NCBI GenBank assembly: GCA_964370215.1
Contig: CAYJIM010000003.1
Coordinates: 1-64,000, forward strand
DNA: 64,000 nucleotides
Source of the DNA: Massiliimalia sp964370215
Lineage (GTDB): Bacteria > Bacillota > Clostridia > Oscillospirales > Ruminococcaceae
Reading direction: 5' to 3'
Shown: one piece after another, positions 59,219 to 64,000 of the stretch
Position numbering within the stretch: the first letter of the stretch is position 1
Layout: every line of letters begins with the position of its first letter
Notes under the pieces: generated by a model
What the model was told of the DNA's origin: nothing
Databases searched by the model: none
What the model saw: only the letters and a program-made list of their open reading frames with translations
Program-made: the position numbers and the translations under genes

Positions 59219-60529
59219 ATGAAGATACAGTTTTTTCAAAAAGACATCGAAACGATGCCACGCAAAGAGTTGGATCGATTGCAGTTAGAGCGTCTCAAGT
59301 GGATGGTTGATTACTGCATCAAAAACGTCCCACATTACCAAAAAACATTGGGGGAAGCAGGGGTCACGGCGGAGAAGATCAAAACGCTGTCGGACATCCA
59401 GCACATCCCTTTTACCAATAAAAGCGACATGCGCGACCAATACCCTTATGGCTTATTTGCGCCACCGATGAAGGACATTGTTCGTATCCATGCCTCGTCC
59501 GGCACCACTGGGAAACCCACTGTGGTCGGTTACACCAAGCGGGACATTGACCATTGGAGCGACTGTGTGGCAAGACTTTGTATGGCAGTTGGTGTCACCG
59601 AAGAGGACATTGCGCAAATTTCCTTCGGTTATGGGCTGTTTACAGGAGCACTTGGGCTGCATTACGGTTTGGAAAAAATCGGCTGTGCGGTCATTCCCGT
59701 GTCGTCTGGCAACACTGAAAAACAGGTCATGCTCTTAAAAGACTTTCAAAGTTCGGTGCTTGTTTCCACACCATCTTATGCTATGTATATGAGTGAAGTG
59801 GCAAGAGATATGGGGATCAGCAACGAAGACTTGAAACTCAAAATCGGTCTCTTTGGCTCGGAAGGATGTACACCGGAACTGCGTGCACAAATTGAGCGTG
59901 GGTTCAACCTCTTCTCAACCGACAATTATGGGATGAGCGAATTGATGGGTCCCGGTGTTTCGGGGGAATGTATCTACCGTGATGGGCTACATATCGCAGA
60001 GGATCACTTCATTGCCGAAATCATTGATGGGCATAGCGGGGCGCCGCTCGATCGTGGCGAGACAGGGGAACTTGTCATCACCACCATCACCAAAGAGGGG
60101 ATTCCGATGCTGCGTTACCGCACCCGTGACATTTCCAGACTCAACGACGATGTCTGTCAGTGTGGTCGTACCCACACCCGTATGGACAAGGTCAAAGGGC
60201 GCAGTGATGACATGCTCAAAATCCGTGGGGTCAATGTATTCCCTTCGCAAATTGAAAGTGTCTTGGCAAGTGTAGAAGGAACAAGTCCGCAGTATCAGCT
60301 GATTTTGACCCGCAAACACTATACCGACTATTTAGAGGTGAAAGTGGAATTCCACGATGCCTCCCTGTTGGAAGACTATGCAGAGCTTGAAAAACTCAGT
60401 CACACCATCCGTGCAAAACTGCGTACGGTGCTAGGTCTGGATGCAAAGGTGACCCTTGCAGAACCACAATCGCTTGAACGCTTTGTAGGCAAAGCAAAAC
60501 GCATTGTCGACAACCGTTCTGATGGATAG
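59219..60529 (+). CDS. paaK: Phenylacetate-CoA ligase family protein
   Basis: A 436-residue AMP-forming aryl-acyl-CoA ligase. The start QFFQKDIETMPRKELDRLQ aligns with the standard PaaK N-terminus at the ATG at 59219. The adenylation core has VRIHASSGTTGKPTVVGYT, the DNYGMSELMGPGVSGEC block, ITTITKEGIPMLRYRTRDI and RSDDMLKIRGVNVFPSQIE. The 59219 ATG has no ribosome site, whereas AAAGGAG lies at 59179-59185, so a rare upstream start (CTG 59192) is possible. It interconverts arylacetate and arylacetyl-CoA next to iorAB. Confidence 0.92.
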   Translation: MKIQFFQKDIETMPRKELDRLQLERLKWMVDYCIKNVPHYQKTLGEAGVTAEKIKTLSDIQHIPFTNKSDMRDQYPYGLFAPPMKDIVRIHASSGTTGKPTVVGYTKRDIDHWSDCVARLCMAVGVTEEDIAQISFGYGLFTGALGLHYGLEKIGCAVIPVSSGNTEKQVMLLKDFQSSVLVSTPSYAMYMSEVARDMGISNEDLKLKIGLFGSEGCTPELRAQIERGFNLFSTDNYGMSELMGPGVSGECIYRDGLHIAEDHFIAEIIDGHSGAPLDRGETGELVITTITKEGIPMLRYRTRDISRLNDDVCQCGRTHTRMDKVKGRSDDMLKIRGVNVFPSQIESVLASVEGTSPQYQLILTRKHYTDYLEVKVEFHDASLLEDYAELEKLSHTIRAKLRTVLGLDAKVTLAEPQSLERFVGKAKRIVDNRSDG

Positions 60530-60574
60530 CAATCCCCCCTGATAGGGAAAAGATAAAAAAGGAGAGAATGGACA

Positions 60575-62317
60575 TTGAAACAATTGATGTTGGGCAACCA
60601 AGCGGTTGCAAGAGGGCTGTATGAAGCCGGTGTAGAAGTCGTTTCCAGTTACCCTGGTACACCGAGTACCGAAATCACGGAATATGCGGCAAAATTTGAG
60701 GATCTTTACTGTGAGTGGGCACCAAATGAAAAGGTTGCCATGGAAGTGGCCATTGGTGCGTCCATCGCAGGGAGACGTGCATTTTGTGCGATGAAACACG
60801 TTGGTTTGAACGTGGCAGCGGACCCGCTGTTTACGGTGGCTTACACCGGTGTCAACGGTGGTCTTGTCATCGGGGTTGCCGATGACCCGGGGATGCACTC
60901 CTCTCAAAATGAGCAGGACTCTCGTCATTACGCCATCGCCTCTAAAGTGCCGATGCTAGAACCGGCAGATTCAGCGGAAACATTGGCGTTTACCAAACTG
61001 GCATATGAATTGTCGGAACAGTATGACACGCCTGTCATTTTACGCATGTGTACCCGTATCTCCCACTCGCAAAGTGTGGTAGAAACAGGGGAGCGCAAAA
61101 CAGATACCGCAAAAGCGTACGAAAAAAACATCCAAAAATATGTCATGATGCCTAGCTTTGCAAGAGGCCGTCATGTTGTGGTAGAAAAGCGCATGAAAGA
61201 CCTTGCAGCCTATGCGGAAACAGCATCCATCAACTGCGTGGAAAGAGCGGACAGCGACATCGGGATCATCACGTCGGGGACAGCGTACCAATACACCAAA
61301 GAGGTGTTTGGGGACTCCGTCAACGTCTTAAAACTCGGTATGGTCAATCCGTTGCCGACCGACCTTGTCAAAACCTTTGCAGCGTCTGTCAAAACACTGT
61401 ACGTCATTGAAGAATTGGATGGCGTCATTGAATCGCATTGCCGTGATTTGGGGTTGGATCCAATTGGCAAATCCACCTTCTCCAACATCGATGAATTTTC
61501 GCAAAACATCGTTGCGGCCAACATGGGCAAAGACGTACCGGTTTCGATGACCTTTCCGGAAACCTTGCCGATCCGCCCACCGGTCATGTGTGCAGGATGT
61601 CCGCACCGTGGTGTATTCTACACCTTGATGAAAAACAAATGCCTCGTTTCAGGGGACATCGGTTGTTATACCTTGGGTGCTGCTGCACCACTCAACGCCA
61701 TTGACACCACCATTTGTATGGGGGCTTCCATTTCTGCATTGCACGGTTTCAACAAAGCACTCGGCAAAGAGTGTGAGCAAAAAGCGGTTGCGGTCATTGG
61801 GGACTCGACCTTCATGCACTCCGGCGTGACAGGGCTCATCAACATCGCTTACAACAGCACCAATTCCACTGTCATGATTTTGGACAACTCCATCACAGGG
61901 ATGACAGGACATCAACAAAACCCTACCACAGGCTACAACATCAAAGGGGATCCGGCGACCAAAATCGATCTGGAAACGCTGTGTCGTGCCGTTGGGATTG
62001 AGCGTGTGCGTGTCATTGATCCGTATAACCTTGAAGAATGTGACACCGTTTTGAAGGAAGAGCTGGCAGCAGAGGCACCTTCCGTCATCATCGCACGCCG
62101 TCCGTGTGTGCTCTTGAAATCGGTGAAAATATACCCATCGCTTACCGTCAGTGCGCCAAAATGCAAAGGCTGTAAAGCATGTATGAAAATCGGCTGTCCT
62201 GCCATCAGCATGAAAGAGGGCAAAGCTGTCATCGATAGCACTCTTTGCGTTGGTTGTGACGTCTGTACAGGACTTTGTCCGTTTGATGCAATTGAAGGAG
62301 GATCTCGCGATGCGTAA
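60575..62317 (+). CDS. iorA: Indolepyruvate:ferredoxin oxidoreductase, alpha subunit
   Basis: A 580-residue thiamine-pyrophosphate enzyme that decarboxylates aryl-2-oxoacids (from Trp, Phe, Tyr) to arylacetyl-CoA while reducing ferredoxin. The N-terminal part has LGNQAVARGLYEAGVEVVSSYPGTPSTEI, the TPP region CAGCPHRGVFYTL and IGDSTFMHSGVTGLINIAYN, and two C-terminal 4Fe-4S motifs (CKGCKACMKIGCP and CVGCDVCTGLCPF). The start is TTG 60575, ten bases after GGAG. It overlaps iorB by 8 bp. Confidence 0.96.
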   Translation: MKQLMLGNQAVARGLYEAGVEVVSSYPGTPSTEITEYAAKFEDLYCEWAPNEKVAMEVAIGASIAGRRAFCAMKHVGLNVAADPLFTVAYTGVNGGLVIGVADDPGMHSSQNEQDSRHYAIASKVPMLEPADSAETLAFTKLAYELSEQYDTPVILRMCTRISHSQSVVETGERKTDTAKAYEKNIQKYVMMPSFARGRHVVVEKRMKDLAAYAETASINCVERADSDIGIITSGTAYQYTKEVFGDSVNVLKLGMVNPLPTDLVKTFAASVKTLYVIEELDGVIESHCRDLGLDPIGKSTFSNIDEFSQNIVAANMGKDVPVSMTFPETLPIRPPVMCAGCPHRGVFYTLMKNKCLVSGDIGCYTLGAAAPLNAIDTTICMGASISALHGFNKALGKECEQKAVAVIGDSTFMHSGVTGLINIAYNSTNSTVMILDNSITGMTGHQQNPTTGYNIKGDPATKIDLETLCRAVGIERVRVIDPYNLEECDTVLKEELAAEAPSVIIARRPCVLLKSVKIYPSLTVSAPKCKGCKACMKIGCPAISMKEGKAVIDSTLCVGCDVCTGLCPFDAIEGGSRDA

Positions 62318-62885
62318 AGTAACCAATATTATGATTGTCGGTGTTGGTGGACAAGGAAGCTTACTTGCCAGCCGTCTGCTTGGAAATGTACTCTTAAACC
62401 AAGGGTATGATGTCAAAGTATCGGAAGTACACGGGATGAGCCAACGTGGTGGCTCGGTTGTGACCTATGTGCGATTCGGTGAAAAAGTTTATTCTCCTGT
62501 GATCGACAAAGGGGAAGCAGACTACATTGTCTCATTTGAAAAATTAGAGGGAGCACGTTACCTCTCCTACTTGAAAAAGGATGGGAAACTGGTCGTCAAC
62601 ACGCAAGAAATTGACCCGATGCCGGTTGTGATTGGTGCAATGGCATATCCTTGCGACATCATCGGCAAAATGGAAGCTGAAGGAGCACAAGTCATTGCTT
62701 TTGATGCACTACCTGTTGCGGAAGCACTTGGCAATGCAAAAGCCACCAACATCGTTTTGATGGGGGTTTTGGCAAAACAAATGGACTTTCCAAAAGAAGT
62801 ATGGCAACAGGCACTGGAAGCTTGTGTGCCGGAACGTTTCTTAGAGCTCAACCGCACTGCATTTGAAAAAGGATATGCAGGCTAA
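62310..62885 (+). CDS. iorB: Indolepyruvate:ferredoxin oxidoreductase, beta subunit
   Basis: A 191-residue gamma-domain subunit of the 2-oxoacid oxidoreductase family, partner of IorA. The start MRKVTNIMIVGVGGQGSLLA at 62310 follows AAGGAGG; the frame is open upstream inside iorA. SEVHGMSQRGGSVVTYVRFG is the subunit's signature. Position and overlap with iorA confirm the complex. Confidence 0.95.
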   Translation: MRKVTNIMIVGVGGQGSLLASRLLGNVLLNQGYDVKVSEVHGMSQRGGSVVTYVRFGEKVYSPVIDKGEADYIVSFEKLEGARYLSYLKKDGKLVVNTQEIDPMPVVIGAMAYPCDIIGKMEAEGAQVIAFDALPVAEALGNAKATNIVLMGVLAKQMDFPKEVWQQALEACVPERFLELNRTAFEKGYAG

Positions 62886-62932
62886 GCGGTAGTACCTGAT
62901 CGGCAACCATTTGAAGGGAGAATGAAAGCAGC

Positions 62933-64000
62933 ATGGAACAGTATTTTCAAAAAGACATCGAGACCGCCTCGGTAGAGGAAATGAAAGCACTACAGTTTTA
63001 TCAATTGCGCAAAACCATTCAGCACGTCTATGACAATGTCCCTTATTATCGTGAAAAAATGCAGGAGCAAGGGGTGTCCCTACAGGATATCTGCTCCTTG
63101 GATGATTTGGCAAAATTGCCATTCACCTACAAGCAAGATCTGCGTGATACCTACCCTTATGGGTTGTTCGCAGCACCTTTGGAGGATGTGGTTGAACTGC
63201 ATGCGTCCTCCGGTACGACCGGTAAGCAAATTGTTGCAGGATATACCCAACAAGACTTGAACATCTGGGGTGATTGTTGTGCCAGAGCAATTGTGGCAAC
63301 CGGTGGCACGGTACACGACCGTGTACATGTCGCCTACGGGTACGGCCTTTTCACTGGCGGGATGGGATTGCATTACGGGACCCAGCGACTGGGGGCAGTT
63401 GCCATTCCTGTTTCCTCAGGGAATACGGCAAGACAAATCAATATTTTGAGAGACTTTGGTTCCACTGTACTTTGCTGTACCCCTTCCTATGCGCAGTACA
63501 TCGGTGAAGTGATGGAAGAAATGGGCGTACAGAAGGAAGACATTTCCTTGCGTGCAGGGATCTTCGGGGCGGAAGCATGGACAGAAGAGATGCGTAAAGA
63601 GATCGAAAAATCTCTGGGACTCAAAGCGTATGACATTTATGGGCTCACTGAAATTATGGGACCGGGTGTCGCTTATGAGTGCAGTGAACAAACAGGGATG
63701 CACATCTGTGAAGACCACTTCATTCCGGAAATCATCGATCCTGATACAGGCGAAGTCCTGCCGGAAGGAACACAAGGGGAGTTGGTATTCACCTGTGTGT
63801 CCAAGCAGGCCTTCCCACTCATTCGTTACCGCACCAGAGACATTGCGGTCCTTACCCGTGCGACCTGCTCTTGTGGTAGAACGCTCATCAAAATGACCAA
63901 ACCGAGAGGGCGTAGTGATGATATGCTCATCATCCGTGGGGTCAATGTATTCCCATCTCAAATTGAAGGGGTGCTACTGGAAAAAGGCTGCCCACCGCAT
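62933..64000 (+). CDS. paaK: Phenylacetate-CoA ligase, second copy, partial (runs off right edge)
   Basis: An open frame from ATG 62933 to the end of the window, 356 codons, which lacks only the C-terminal portion. It begins MEQYFQKDIETASVEEMKALQ and carries LHASSGTTGKQIVAGYT, GLTEIMGPGVAYEC, PLIRYRTRDIAVL and RSDDMLIIRGVNVFPSQIEG. It is clearly a paralogue of the ligase at 59219 but diverged, so the two may prefer different aryl acids. GGGAG lies about 12 bases upstream. Fourth gene of the paaK-iorAB cluster. Confidence 0.93.
   Translation, partial: MEQYFQKDIETASVEEMKALQFYQLRKTIQHVYDNVPYYREKMQEQGVSLQDICSLDDLAKLPFTYKQDLRDTYPYGLFAAPLEDVVELHASSGTTGKQIVAGYTQQDLNIWGDCCARAIVATGGTVHDRVHVAYGYGLFTGGMGLHYGTQRLGAVAIPVSSGNTARQINILRDFGSTVLCCTPSYAQYIGEVMEEMGVQKEDISLRAGIFGAEAWTEEMRKEIEKSLGLKAYDIYGLTEIMGPGVAYECSEQTGMHICEDHFIPEIIDPDTGEVLPEGTQGELVFTCVSKQAFPLIRYRTRDIAVLTRATCSCGRTLIKMTKPRGRSDDMLIIRGVNVFPSQIEGVLLEKGCPPH

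Noticed and set aside
1..64000. tRNA, rRNA, CRISPR array, prophage or integrative element
   Set aside because: I looked through all gaps between genes and saw no cloverleaf, rRNA, regular spaced repeat, integrase or phage structural gene.

Overview
The window reads as a chromosomal segment of a mid-GC, low-GC-branch Firmicute, most likely an anaerobic, spore-forming member of the Clostridia. The evidence is a canonical spo0A, a tepA-ylzJ-ftsK/spoIIIE cluster, a dgt-like/dnaG/sigA cluster, MurT/GatD, MecA-like and Rrf2 proteins, ECF-type vitamin uptake and strong AGGAGG ribosome binding sites. Nothing in the sequence fixes genus or species. I saw no tRNA or rRNA genes, no CRISPR array and no prophage. 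Both edges cut genes: an APH-type kinase on the left and a PaaK ligase on the right.

Layout. 1-10.1 kb: a truncated aminoglycoside/choline-kinase-like phosphotransferase, a GNAT acetyltransferase, a gadCB acid-resistance operon (GABA antiporter plus glutamate decarboxylase), an HD hydrolase, a small orphan protein, a membrane protein that looks like a prokaryotic pentameric ligand-gated channel, a lipid kinase, a MATE exporter and a Tim44-like zinc-ribbon protein. 10.1-14 kb: KDPG aldolase with a VOC-like tail, diverging from a cyclase-family hydrolase and an IlvD/Edd dehydratase (sugar-acid metabolism), then a small acidic lipoprotein. 14.1-21 kb: tepA, ylzJ, ftsK, a YgiQ radical SAM protein and a ComEC-like metallo-beta-lactamase protein. 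21-31 kb: a Spo0A paralogue with a degenerate receiver, an orphan protein, a two-part ThrE-type exporter, an AI-2E-type permease, a methyltransferase/beta-propeller pair, an SBP-GGDEF-EAL phosphodiesterase and a second lipid kinase.

31.2-44.4 kb: FMN riboswitch with ribU, rpe, a MecA-like adaptor, phosphoglucomutase, an Eis-like acetyltransferase, rpmE, yigZ, dGTPase-like, dnaG, sigA and an Rrf2 regulator, then a cobalamin riboswitch controlling a DUF4430 protein, an ECF S component and an ATP:cobalamin adenosyltransferase. 44.4-46 kb: a REP-associated (RAYT) transposase and a TauE/SafE permease. 46-52 kb: a six-gene minus-strand sugar operon (aldolase, LacI regulator, FGGY kinase, zinc dehydrogenase, aldo/keto reductase, FucU-type mutarotase). 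52-59 kb: a diguanylate cyclase, spo0A, a CNNM/CBS protein and the murT-gatD pair. 59-64 kb: paaK-iorA-iorB-paaK, an aryl-amino-acid fermentation cluster.

Points most worth a second look: the channel-like protein close to a GABA-producing operon; a GatD whose catalytic Cys and His both appear replaced; the second Spo0A-like regulator; a sugar operon that looks oxidoreductive (reductase plus dehydrogenase in place of an isomerase); a pair of 164-bp structured intergenic repeats in opposite orientation at 11.2 and 58.9 kb; and a Spo0A box at the promoter of a c-di-GMP phosphodiesterase. All calls come from reading the sequence; no database search was run.
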